A stretch of 38,780 bases of DNA from Spirochaetota bacterium (GTDB taxonomy: Bacteria > Spirochaetota > UBA4802 > UBA5368). Below the pieces are notes generated by a model. The model ran no database searches. It saw nothing but the letters and a program-made list of their open reading frames with translations, and was not told the origin of the DNA. The stretch is taken from contig JADFDB010000008.1 in assembly GCA_018263175.1 (NCBI GenBank), positions 1-38,780 on the forward strand. The letters run 5' to 3'. Position numbers and translations under genes: made by a program. Shown here in pieces: positions 1-7,782 of this stretch; within the stretch, counting starts at the first letter, position 1; each line of letters starts with the position of its first letter.

Positions 1-1164
1 GGTGTCAATCACCGTGTGCATATCGCCCCACTCGAGCGCGACGCCATCGGTGTCCTTCGCAGTCAGGTCGCCCCTTTCGAAGGCCTCCATGGCCCAGGCG
101 ATCGTCGCGCCCGCGGAAATGGTGTCCATTCCGAGGTCGTTGCACACCCTGTTCGCCTTGCAGACCGCGGCCAGGTCGGCCGAGCCGACGAGGCTCCCGA
201 ACGATACGACCGTTTCATATTCCGGCCCCGGTCCCTCGGGAACGGCGAAGGGCCCGTCGTCGATCTTCACTATACGCTTGCATGCCACGGCGCAGTACGC
301 GCAGGTTCCCGTTCCCGTTAAATACGTTTCTGAAAGCGTGCTCCCGGTCAGCGCCTCTGCCATCTCCTCCGAGAAATTCGAGGTCCAGTTTTTAATCGGA
401 ACGTCGCCGGTGTACATGTGGCCCTCGAGGTTTCCGGGCGAGCCGAAATCGTGCAGCACCTGCGACATCAGGTAATCCTTGATCCGCGGGGTGAGCTCCT
501 TTACGAGCTCCTTCATGCGGGAGGGATCGGCGAGCGAAACGGCCCCGGTGTGCGGCTCAATCACGATCGCCTTCAAACGCTTCGATCCCATAACCGCGCC
601 TAGGCCGGCGCGCCCGAACGCGTGGTGCGCCTCGTGCATGATGCAGGCGAAGGGGACCAGGTTCTCGCCCGCGGGACCGATTACGAGCGAGCGTGCGCGG
701 GCGCCGTACGCTTCGCGGACCAGGGCGGTCGTCTCGGTAATCCCCTTGCCCCACAGTTTGCCGGCCTCGACGATCGAGATCGCGCCGCCCGAAAGAAGGA
801 GCATCGACGGGCGTTCGGCCTTTCCCGTAATAATCATACCGTCATAACCGGCATAGCGCAGGGCCGGCGCGAAGTACCCCCCGCATGACGAGTCCGCGAA
901 GGCGCCGGTGAGCGGCGAGCGGGCGGCGGCGCTCATCCTGCTGGCCCCCGAGAGCTTGACACCGGCCAGCGGCCCGTTCATGAAGATGAGCGGGGCCTCC
1001 GGGGAGAGCGCGTCGGCCGACATGTCGGCCATATCCATGAAGAGCTTCGCGGCGAGACCGCTGCCTCCAATAAACGCCCGGTACGCCTTTTCTGAAAGGT
1101 GAATGTCATCAACCTTTCCGCCCGTCAAATCAAACTTCGCTATTCTTCCGGTATTTGCGAACAT
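1..1164 (-). CDS. Aldehyde:ferredoxin oxidoreductase (AOR family), 3' end outside window
   Basis: The first 388 codons of an AOR-family tungsto/molybdopterin enzyme run off the left edge, so the ORF track misses it. The start MFANTGRIAKFDLTGG and the later GRAGLGAVMGSKRLKAI stretch are typical of the family's N-terminal pterin-binding domain. The Fe-S cysteines are at 288, 291 and 295 (CAYCAVAC), the same numbers as in Pyrococcus furiosus AOR as I recall them. The family oxidises aldehydes to acids with ferredoxin, and some members reduce acids; it is cytoplasmic and oxygen sensitive. The ATG at 1164 follows an AGGA-type ribosome binding site. It sits 27 nt downstream of the MFS gene and ends the visible catabolic gene train, so it may handle an aldehyde or acid of that pathway. 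The substrate cannot be read from the sequence. Confidence 0.93.
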   Translation of the reverse strand, partial: MFANTGRIAKFDLTGGKVDDIHLSEKAYRAFIGGSGLAAKLFMDMADMSADALSPEAPLIFMNGPLAGVKLSGASRMSAAARSPLTGAFADSSCGGYFAPALRYAGYDGMIITGKAERPSMLLLSGGAISIVEAGKLWGKGITETTALVREAYGARARSLVIGPAGENLVPFACIMHEAHHAFGRAGLGAVMGSKRLKAIVIEPHTGAVSLADPSRMKELVKELTPRIKDYLMSQVLHDFGSPGNLEGHMYTGDVPIKNWTSNFSEEMAEALTGSTLSETYLTGTGTCAYCAVACKRIVKIDDGPFAVPEGPGPEYETVVSFGSLVGSADLAAVCKANRVCNDLGMDTISAGATIAWAMEAFERGDLTAKDTDGVALEWGDMHTVIDT

Positions 1165-1191
1165 GTCATATCCTGCTCAAAAATTTTCGTA

Positions 1192-2433
1192 TCACGCTCG
1201 CTCCCGCGCGAACCGCGCCCTCCTGAGCGCCAGCACGCCGAAGACCGCGGCGAGCACGCCGAGTGCAATGTACAGCGCGAACGCGATGTGATAGCTCTGT
1301 GTCCAGTCGTGGACGTATCCTGACAGCGGAACCCCGATCGCCGAACCAAGTGTTGTAAAGACGTTGAGAAATCCATAGATGACGCCGAAATGCTTCTGCC
1401 CCAGGCACGAGGCGGTCATGAGCGGCGGGAGTACCGTGCGCACTGAAATGGCGAACCCGAAGAGCACATTGAAAGCAACGGCGACCCAGAAAACTGCCGC
1501 GCCGTAGAGCAGGCCGATCGAGACAGTCAGCCCGACGATGCACGCGATCAGGCTTTTCATCAGCCCGATCCGGTCGGCGAGATCGCCCATAACGAGCTTC
1601 CCGACCACCAGCACGGCCATGTGGAGCGACATGAGGGCCGCCGCGGTAGACGGGCTGATGCCGATGTCGGTAAGATAGGGAACGATATGGTGCAGCACGC
1701 CCATGTTGGCGATGGCGATGAAGAGAATCATTCCCGCCAGCAACCAGAAGGCCGGCGCGCGCAGGGCCTCCATCGCCGTGAACCCGGATGCCGCCGCTTC
1801 CTTGTGCGCGGCGCTGCCTGCCTCCGCGCCATAGGGCGCGAGACCCTTGTCCGAGGGTCGTACTCTCACCACGAAAAGCGCCATGGGGATCGTGCAGATC
1901 CCGACGATAATGCCCAGCGTCAGATAGGCGTTCTCCCATCCGTGATTTTCGATGAGCCAGTTCGAGAAGGGATTGAAGATGAAGCCGCCGATGCCCGTCG
2001 CCGCGAAGACGATCCCCATGGCGAGCCCCCGCTTTTCCTCGAACCAGTTGGTGACCATCATCGAAACGGGGATGATGTGTGTGCCGGCGCTTCCGATTCC
2101 CATAAAGATTGACAGGGTGTAAAACTGTGCGAGCGTCCTGCACTGAGAGAAGAGCGCGAAGCTCACGGTCATGAGCGTGGTGCAGATGCCCATGATTAGG
2201 CGTATGTCGTAGCGCTCGAGCAGCTTTCCCATGAGCGGCGCCATCACCATCATCGCGAGCGCGGCGATGGTGAAATAGAGCGCGAAGGAGCCCCGTGTGA
2301 ATCCGAGGCTTTCGATGACGGGCTTGAAAAAGACGCCCATCGAATTCATGATAATGCCGATACCGGCCAGATTGAGCAGGAATCCCGCGACGACGATCCA
2401 CCAGGCGTAATGAATACGACCCTTCTCAGCCAT
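1192..2433 (-). CDS. MFS transporter, monocarboxylate/oxalate-formate antiporter-like
   Basis: A 413-residue major facilitator protein with about 12 hydrophobic segments. The start MAEKGRIHYAWWIVVAGF is typical of the OFA/monocarboxylate-porter branch, and the loop NWFEEKRGLAMGI is a common feature of these carriers. It is an inner-membrane secondary transporter. By family it would carry an organic acid, and by context the substrate or product of the surrounding acyl-CoA pathway. The ORF track starts at a TTG (2439), but the GGAGGAGGG sequence lies only 1 nt from that codon and about 7 nt from the ATG at 2433, so ATG is preferred. A long A/T run precedes the ribosome binding site. Substrate identity is inference only. 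Confidence 0.9.
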   Translation of the reverse strand: MAEKGRIHYAWWIVVAGFLLNLAGIGIIMNSMGVFFKPVIESLGFTRGSFALYFTIAALAMMVMAPLMGKLLERYDIRLIMGICTTLMTVSFALFSQCRTLAQFYTLSIFMGIGSAGTHIIPVSMMVTNWFEEKRGLAMGIVFAATGIGGFIFNPFSNWLIENHGWENAYLTLGIIVGICTIPMALFVVRVRPSDKGLAPYGAEAGSAAHKEAAASGFTAMEALRAPAFWLLAGMILFIAIANMGVLHHIVPYLTDIGISPSTAAALMSLHMAVLVVGKLVMGDLADRIGLMKSLIACIVGLTVSIGLLYGAAVFWVAVAFNVLFGFAISVRTVLPPLMTASCLGQKHFGVIYGFLNVFTTLGSAIGVPLSGYVHDWTQSYHIAFALYIALGVLAAVFGVLALRRARFARERA

Positions 2434-2647
2434 AGCCAACCCTCCTCCTTTTTTTTTGTGTTATCGGAATCGCCGCATAACCGAGGAGCAACACCTATCG
2501 TATCCCCATGGAGCCCGTGTTTTAATAAAGCTCCTCGAACTCACCCTCTCCCCTCTCTTTGAACGAAAGAGAGGGGTATCCCGACAGGGAGCTCAATGCG
2601 TAGAGCCCGCTGCTAAACTAACTGTCGTCAAACGGTTATCGGCGGTC
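2434..2647. other. Intergenic gap with hairpin
   Basis: This 214-nt stretch separates the SCP2-like gene from the MFS gene. I see no convincing gene. The 65-residue plus-strand ORF in it is antisense to the operon and has no recognisable features. Its main content is the CCCCTCTCTTT hairpin listed separately. The gap is much longer than most others in this train, so an internal promoter or processing site for the transporter and AOR pair is possible. Confidence 0.5.
2550..2576. repeat. Dispersed hairpin element, copy 1
   Basis: Perfect inverted repeat with arms CCCCTCTCTTT and AAAGAGAGGGG (11 bp) and a 5-nt loop. The left flank reads ctcaccctct. The same architecture, a C-rich arm ending in CTTT and a mirrored AAAG arm ending in a G run, recurs near 34.0 kb and, shorter, near 26.5-26.8 kb. 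All copies lie between genes. It could act as a transcript end, an RNA stability element or a small palindromic mobile repeat. Confidence 0.7.
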
Positions 2648-3088
2648 TCATGATTTTTTGACGATCAACTCCTGCCTTCCCATCTCCTCGAGTGCGATCG
2701 GAAACATGTGGAAGGCCGGCTTGATCACCGGCAGGAGCTTGAGCATGGCCGTAACCTTGCCGCCCTGCTTGATGATCCCCTTGGTGATGCCCGCAATCGG
2801 GTTTTCAAGCCCGTGCCAGAAACGGTGCGAGTGGTCGGCCGGTTGTTTGGACCACACGTCGGCCGCGAGCTCGCAGGGTCCCAGGTAATACGTGCCGTAA
2901 AAACCCTCCTTCTGCGGCGGGTTTTTCAGGTCGATGGTGATCTCGGCGTCGGGATTGGTGTACATGAACTTGATGATGATTCCCGCTTTGGCCATCTTGG
3001 CGCCGATCTTCGGATCCTGAAGCACGCGGCCCAGAAAATAGCCGTATATCTTGTACAGATCGTCCGCGTCCTTATAGTACTGGCTCAT
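2648..3088 (-). CDS. SCP2-like (sterol carrier protein 2 fold) lipid/acyl-CoA binding protein
   Basis: A 146-residue soluble protein with no signal peptide or membrane segment. Its central part (PDAEITIDLKNPPQKEGFYG and a later GKVTAMLKLLPVIKPAF) resembles bacterial stand-alone SCP2 domains, in which a beta sheet with a helical lid forms a hydrophobic pocket. It probably carries a lipid or acyl-CoA, not acting as an enzyme. The start at 3088 is supported by AAGGAG 7 nt upstream. Its neighbours are a lactonase-like protein and acyl-CoA enzymes, which suggests the pathway substrate is hydrophobic. The fold call rests on overall pattern, as SCP2 proteins have no short catalytic motif. Confidence 0.65.
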   Translation of the reverse strand: MSQYYKDADDLYKIYGYFLGRVLQDPKIGAKMAKAGIIIKFMYTNPDAEITIDLKNPPQKEGFYGTYYLGPCELAADVWSKQPADHSHRFWHGLENPIAGITKGIIKQGGKVTAMLKLLPVIKPAFHMFPIALEEMGRQELIVKKS

Positions 3089-3174
3089 GTAATTCTCCTT
3101 TCATTGTATATGGTCGGTGTGGCAGGCCTTATCGTCGGGGCGTTCCCACATGCCGTGCGATTGAGCGTGTCCAG

Positions 3175-4284
3175 TCATCGTTCTGCGTCGTTCAGCTTTT
3201 TCCCGGGCAGAAGCGTGCAGTCCAGGAAGCGCCCGTCGTATACCGCCCCGACAAGCAGGCGGTCCCTCCACGCGGCAGCCGCGCTCGAACCCGAGAGCTC
3301 CGCGCCGTCGTTCAGGTACATCCGGCCGACGGCGTATCCTCCCTTTTCCAGCGAACGAATGCGAACCACCTCGGACGGGGAGCGCCTGGCGGCATCCTTC
3401 GAGTGCGCGACGAACGAAAGGAGCTTCGGGTGGCATCCGGCCCAGATCGACCCGTCCTCGTCCACGTCCAGGTTATCGACGCCGGTGCCCAGCGGCACGC
3501 TCTCCTTCTCGGTCAGCCCGCCTGTCTGGACGTTGCGCGCGTAGACGTGAACCTTGCGCCCGACGGTCGCTCCAACGTACAGAGTCGCACCGTCGGGACT
3601 GATCGCGATGCCGTTGGCGTAGGCGATCCCGCCGACCGCTTTTATAAATCTCCTGCCATCGTAATAAAGAATATGCGATATGGGAAGCTGGAGATAATTC
3701 TCAAGCTTCTTCCCCAACGCCGAGGTCGCCCCATGATCGATGCTCACATAGAACTGCCGCGGCCCCACGGCCAGGATGTCGTTCGGGCTCGAGAGCTCCG
3801 CACCCGTAACGGTCCCGCGGTGATACAAGCTTCCGTCGCGATAGGCGAAAATCTCGACGGTGCTCGAGCCCGTGGACTCGAAGAAGTGGCTGTCCATACC
3901 CATGTTGACGGCGAAGAGGAACTTTGTTCCGTCGGGGGCCCGGTACAGGTGTATGCCATGCGGGGTGAAGACCCCCTTGAAGTCGGTTTTAACCCGCACG
4001 GGTTTAGCACCGGGAGTCGTGAGCGAATAGGAGATGATCCCGGCGTTATGGGCCGTTCCCGCCATAGCGGCCCGACGGTCGGTAAAGGAAATGAGCGCCG
4101 TGCCGCCGGTTCGATCGATAACGATGTCCTCGGGCCCGGGGAAACCGGTTACGGGAACACAGCGATAAAGTGAGATTTGACTGATGCGCTTAAACTGTCC
4201 CGCGTTCCAGAGCGTCTTCACCGCGAACAGCGCTATCAATAGAACAGGAATCAGGATGATAAGGATTGTTTTCTTTGCTTTCAT
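3175..4284 (-). CDS. Paraoxonase/arylesterase-like lactonase (PON family), membrane anchored
   Basis: A 369-residue six-bladed beta-propeller hydrolase of the PON1 type, close to the usual length of about 355. Nearly every calcium and catalytic-site residue of PON1 is in register: E52-D53 (GPEDIVID), H109 (TPHGI), N168-D169 (SPNDI), N224 (YANGI), D270-N271 (VDNLDV) and the following GCHPK motif. The family hydrolyses lactones, with side activity on aryl esters. Residues 6-22 are a hydrophobic signal anchor without a clear cleavage site, so the propeller is probably outside the inner membrane. The ORF-track start 44 codons upstream is rejected because GGGGGAG precedes the ATG at 4284. It may open a lactone before uptake and CoA activation. 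Confidence 0.85.
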   Translation of the reverse strand: MKAKKTILIILIPVLLIALFAVKTLWNAGQFKRISQISLYRCVPVTGFPGPEDIVIDRTGGTALISFTDRRAAMAGTAHNAGIISYSLTTPGAKPVRVKTDFKGVFTPHGIHLYRAPDGTKFLFAVNMGMDSHFFESTGSSTVEIFAYRDGSLYHRGTVTGAELSSPNDILAVGPRQFYVSIDHGATSALGKKLENYLQLPISHILYYDGRRFIKAVGGIAYANGIAISPDGATLYVGATVGRKVHVYARNVQTGGLTEKESVPLGTGVDNLDVDEDGSIWAGCHPKLLSFVAHSKDAARRSPSEVVRIRSLEKGGYAVGRMYLNDGAELSGSSAAAAWRDRLLVGAVYDGRFLDCTLLPGKKLNDAER

Positions 4285-4328
4285 CACTTCTCCCCCGGTC
4301 CCGAGTCCCTCGGCGGCCGGATATTCCG

Positions 4329-5489
4329 TTATTTTCTCTGGTCGAACCTTCGTTCGAAGATCATACCCGCGACGCCTATTTTCAGCATCTGGATGGTCCC
4401 GCCGGCCACGCCCCACGCCTTGGCATCGCGGTACATGCGCTCGACCGGAAACTCGCCGCTGTAGCCGTAGCCGCCGAAAACCTGCATGGCCTTGTCGGTA
4501 ACCTCAACCACCATCTCGTTGGCGTAGGCCTTGGCCATCGATGCCTCGTAAATGGACGGCAGGCCCTGTCCGGCGCCGGATGCCGCCCTGTACACCAGGA
4601 GGCGCCCGGCATCGAGCTTCGTCGCCATGTCCACCATCAGGAACTGGATCGCCTGGAACTCGCAGATGGGCCGGCCGAAGGCGTGCCGTTCCATGGCATA
4701 GGCCTTCGCCTCGGCAAACGCCCCGCCCGCCACCCCCAGGCACATAGCGGCGTTGCCGCAGCGCTCGATGTCGAAGGTCCACATGAGCTTTCCGAAGTCG
4801 CCGGGCGGAACGACGAGGTTTTCCTTCGGCACGCGCACGTCGTCGAAGAAGAGGTCGCACGAGGGCATTCCGTGCAGGCCCATATAGCGTTCCTGTTTAC
4901 CGAAGGTGAAGCCCGGCATGCCCTTCTCGACAAGGAGACCGCCGATGGCCTTATATCCCTTCGCATCGCCGAAGCGCGTGTAAACCATGTAGTGGCTCGC
5001 GTGCCCGCCGCCGGTGATGAAGGCCTTTCTTCCATTGAGGATGTACGAGTCGCCGTCCTCGACCGCCTTCGTGCTGAGCGAGGTGAGGTCGGAGCCCACC
5101 TCGGGCTCAGTCATGCACACGGATACGCTGAGCTTACCGCTGCAGACGCCCGGAAGGATCCGCTTCTTCTGCTCGTCCGTGCCGAAAAGGTCGATGACCC
5201 GCACCGGCCCCACGTTCGATTCGAAAACCGGGGCCGCGATCATGGGGCTGAACTTCGCGAGCTCCTCGACCGCGAGAACCGCGTTCACCGCCGGCTGACC
5301 GCCTCCCCCGCACTCCGGCGAGAGCGTCATCCCCAGAAGCCCCAGGCCGCCGAAGCGATCGAGGAGTTCGTAAGGGAACTCGCTCGTCTCGTCGATCTTT
5401 TTGGCGAGCTCCCTGAAATTCTCCCGCTCCCCCATGGTGCGGAGCGTTTCCACCAGCATCTTTTGTTCTTCGCTTAACGTGAAATCCAT
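4329..5489 (-). CDS. Acyl-CoA dehydrogenase with isovaleryl-CoA-dehydrogenase-type active site
   Basis: A 386-residue FAD enzyme of normal length. It has an N-terminal helical domain, a middle beta domain (CMTEPEVGSDLTSL near 125-138 and the AFITGG stretch near 156-161) and a C-terminal helical bundle (FGGYGYSGEF near 338-347). The usual catalytic glutamate near the C-terminus (the YEGT motif) is replaced by VAGGTIQ, with G363 in its place. E242 in FDIER matches the alternative helix-G base of isovaleryl- and long-chain acyl-CoA dehydrogenases, so it is probably active, perhaps on branched or bulky acyl-CoA. A GGAG site precedes the ATG. It lies 30 nt downstream of the MmgE/PrpD gene. Electrons would pass to ETF, which is not encoded here. 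Confidence 0.9.
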   Translation of the reverse strand: MDFTLSEEQKMLVETLRTMGERENFRELAKKIDETSEFPYELLDRFGGLGLLGMTLSPECGGGGQPAVNAVLAVEELAKFSPMIAAPVFESNVGPVRVIDLFGTDEQKKRILPGVCSGKLSVSVCMTEPEVGSDLTSLSTKAVEDGDSYILNGRKAFITGGGHASHYMVYTRFGDAKGYKAIGGLLVEKGMPGFTFGKQERYMGLHGMPSCDLFFDDVRVPKENLVVPPGDFGKLMWTFDIERCGNAAMCLGVAGGAFAEAKAYAMERHAFGRPICEFQAIQFLMVDMATKLDAGRLLVYRAASGAGQGLPSIYEASMAKAYANEMVVEVTDKAMQVFGGYGYSGEFPVERMYRDAKAWGVAGGTIQMLKIGVAGMIFERRFDQRK

Positions 5490-5519
5490 GCCTTCTCCTG
5501 TCTCTGCCTTAAGTGTACA

Positions 5520-6887
5520 TTAAATTATGCGAGCGAGCTCCCCGATGTCGCGGAGCTTTTCCATTTCCATCACCATGTCGATGATCCTGTTTAGTTTTGC
5601 GGCGTCGCGCTTCCCGGCGAAACGGTGCAGCTTCGCCGCCAGGTCGTCCGCTTCCATCGGATCGCGCGGGTCACCCTTGGGAATGTCGGTCTGCTTTACG
5701 AAGCGCCGGCCATCTTTAAGGGCGATCTCGACGCGGCTCGACGTTTTGTCGGGGTAGGCTTTATTGAGCTCGTCGTCGGTGCGTATCGAGACGCGTTTCG
5801 CGAGCTCGAGCACCGCGTTATCGGCGATCCTGCGCTCGGTGAGCTGGCCCGGACCGAGGTCGCCGTCGAGAATGCAGGCGGCGACGACATAGGGGATGGA
5901 AAACTGCGCCGAGACAAAGCTCCCTCTCTCGAGAACTCCCTTGCCCACCGCGAGCTCCGCGATCCCGTAGGTGTGCACGGCGATCGAATCGACCTCACTC
6001 GCCTTGATTCCATGCTCCTTAACGAGCTCGAGGGCGGCCTGCGCCGCGCCGTGCGTGTGCCTGCACGCGGTATAGGGCTTGAAGTAGATGTCCATGATGG
6101 AATAGTGCTCGCCCAGACCCTCGGTGAGGCGCTCGACCTTCGGCTCGGCCTTTGCCGTTATCTGCGTGAAGCCGCCCTTGAGCGCCGAGCCCTCGAGCAC
6201 CTCGGGGCACCCCGTGATGCCCTTCGAGGCCAGGCCCGCCGCCATGATTCCGGCGCTCGCCGCCTGGCCGCCCTGCACGATCTTTATGGTGAAACCGCCC
6301 ATAAGCTGTTCGGCCATTGAAATAGGAAGCAGATATCCCGCGTTTCCGATCGCGTTCAGCATGCCCGCATTGTCCAGTCCCATGAGCTTCGCCGCGGCCG
6401 CCGCCGCGCCGAAGGTGCCGCAGGTGCCGGTGGGCAGAAAGCCCGAAAGCGTGTGCCACGGATGCATGGCCGCTGCGGGCCGGTCGGCCGCCTCGTACCC
6501 GGCCACCACCGCCTCGATCACCTCCTTCCCGCCGCGTTTGAGGGACTCGGCCAGCACGAATGCAACCGGCAGCACGGCGGAGACCGGATGGTTTCCCCCG
6601 AAACGAAGGCCGTCCTGCGCCTCTATCGCCTCGGCCGTGGTGCCGTTGATAAAGGCCGCGTTCTGCAGGCCGGTTTTAAACCCGCAGCCGAGCGCGCTCG
6701 CCGCCTTCGGCCCGCCGAGCGACTGCACGTAGTCGACGACCGAACGCACCGCATCAAGCTCCAGTGAGCCGTAGATGTTCGCGATGTAGTCGAGTACGCA
6801 GAGCTTGGCCTTGTGAATTACCTCCGGCGAAAGGTTCTTTATGGAAACATCATGGCAGAATTTCGCGAGTTTTCTGGTATGGTCCAT
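5520..6887 (-). CDS. MmgE/PrpD family protein (2-methylcitrate dehydratase-like)
   Basis: A 455-residue protein with the MmgE/PrpD layout: a large helical N-terminal domain (residues 1 to about 260) with the conserved GTTAEAIEAQDG and HPWHTLSGFLPTGTCGTFGA stretches, then a smaller alpha/beta domain starting around YKPYTACRHTHGAA-type sequence (FKPYTACRHTH here). Characterised relatives are 2-methylcitrate dehydratase, cis-aconitate decarboxylase and iminodisuccinate epimerase, so the reaction could be dehydration, decarboxylation or epimerisation of a hydroxy-acid. GGGAGG lies just upstream of the start. It is preceded by a very strong hairpin and followed by the acyl-CoA dehydrogenase. No prpB or prpC is in the window, so the methylcitrate cycle is not supported. 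Confidence 0.88.
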   Translation of the reverse strand: MDHTRKLAKFCHDVSIKNLSPEVIHKAKLCVLDYIANIYGSLELDAVRSVVDYVQSLGGPKAASALGCGFKTGLQNAAFINGTTAEAIEAQDGLRFGGNHPVSAVLPVAFVLAESLKRGGKEVIEAVVAGYEAADRPAAAMHPWHTLSGFLPTGTCGTFGAAAAAAKLMGLDNAGMLNAIGNAGYLLPISMAEQLMGGFTIKIVQGGQAASAGIMAAGLASKGITGCPEVLEGSALKGGFTQITAKAEPKVERLTEGLGEHYSIMDIYFKPYTACRHTHGAAQAALELVKEHGIKASEVDSIAVHTYGIAELAVGKGVLERGSFVSAQFSIPYVVAACILDGDLGPGQLTERRIADNAVLELAKRVSIRTDDELNKAYPDKTSSRVEIALKDGRRFVKQTDIPKGDPRDPMEADDLAAKLHRFAGKRDAAKLNRIIDMVMEMEKLRDIGELARII

Positions 6888-6910
6888 GATCTCGCCTCCC
6901 GTAAAATATT

Positions 6911-6954
6911 TCGGTTTAGAAGGGGCCGATTCTAATCGGCCCCTTCTAAACCGA
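6911..6954. other. Intercistronic hairpin, perfect 20-bp stem
   Basis: The arm TCGGTTTAGAAGGGGCCGAT is followed by a TCTA loop and its exact reverse complement. It fills the gap between the CoA-transferase beta gene and the MmgE/PrpD gene. In the direction of transcription the hairpin is followed by AAATATTTTAC, not a clean U run, so partial termination or protection of upstream mRNA from 3' exonucleases are both possible. Confidence 0.85.
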
Positions 6955-6968
6955 TGACGACATGCTGG

Positions 6969-7769
6969 TTATACGTATCCGCGCTTCTCGTATATCTTTA
7001 TCATCCTGAACGGATCGAGCACCTCGCGAAGGGCCTTGAGCTCCTCCGCGCGCGGGGGTTCCGTCTCGTGCACGTCGTCACCTACCTTGAGCTTCCACGG
7101 CGTGAGCTTCACGACCTCATCGACCGAAGTATCGGGGTGATAGCTGGCCAGGTACGCCTCCCTTGTCGCTTCATCGAAGCGCATGACCGCCTTGTTGGTG
7201 ATGATAACCTTCGGCCCGGTCCCGGCAGGCAGGCCCCACCGCTCACGCGCGCCGGGACCGTCCAGATAGCCCGGCGTGGTGATGAAATCGACGCGCTCGG
7301 CGAGGCTGCGCGTGTCGTGCAGCGCGATGATGAGCACGTGCTTCGCCAGCGCGCCGATCGGATTCGCCCCTCCCGAACCGGGAAGGCGGCTCTTCGGCTT
7401 ATGGTAATCGCCGATCGCCGTCGTGTTGATGTTGCCGAACTTGTCCACCTGGCTTCCCGAGAGGAAACCCACGTCGATCCATCCGCCCTGGAGGAACATC
7501 CCCATCACTTCGACCAGCCCGCCGATCATCGCCGCGCCGGGGTTCAGACACGGGTCGCCCACGGAGAGCGCCGGGCGCGTCGGCCGCGCATCGAAGACCC
7601 CGGACTCCTGGAGCATCGTCGCTCCGGGCGCGTGCGTGTACTTGGCGATATTCGCCGACATCGTCGGAAAACCGGTGCCCACGATGACGATATCGCCATC
7701 GCCAATCTCGCGGGCACCACAGCAGGCCATGAGTTCGGGTTTGATGTAGTCGTCAGGATGCGTGGTCAT
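6969..7769 (-). CDS. CoA-transferase family I, beta subunit (GctB-like)
   Basis: A 266-residue subunit of a two-subunit CoA-transferase resembling glutaconate CoA-transferase B. E55 in TMLQESGVFD falls at the position of the covalent catalytic glutamate of this family (E54 in Acidaminococcus GctB, from memory). The segment GFLSGSQVDKFGNINTTAIG is the conserved active-site wall. It would move CoA from a donor such as acetyl- or succinyl-CoA to a carboxylic acid. The steroid ring-opening hydrolase IpdAB shares this fold, so a hydrolase role cannot be excluded. The start at 7769 is chosen because GGAGG lies 7 nt upstream, inside the longer ORF of the track. It begins 13 nt after the alpha subunit stop. 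Confidence 0.85.
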   Translation of the reverse strand: MTTHPDDYIKPELMACCGAREIGDGDIVIVGTGFPTMSANIAKYTHAPGATMLQESGVFDARPTRPALSVGDPCLNPGAAMIGGLVEVMGMFLQGGWIDVGFLSGSQVDKFGNINTTAIGDYHKPKSRLPGSGGANPIGALAKHVLIIALHDTRSLAERVDFITTPGYLDGPGARERWGLPAGTGPKVIITNKAVMRFDEATREAYLASYHPDTSVDEVVKLTPWKLKVGDDVHETEPPRAEELKALREVLDPFRMIKIYEKRGYV

Positions 7770-7782
7770 GCTCGTTCCTCCC

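Noticed and set aside
5520-6887. Methylcitrate cycle dehydratase PrpD in the strict sense
   Set aside because: No methylcitrate synthase or methylisocitrate lyase gene is nearby, and the context is acyl-CoA catabolism; only the family name is supported.
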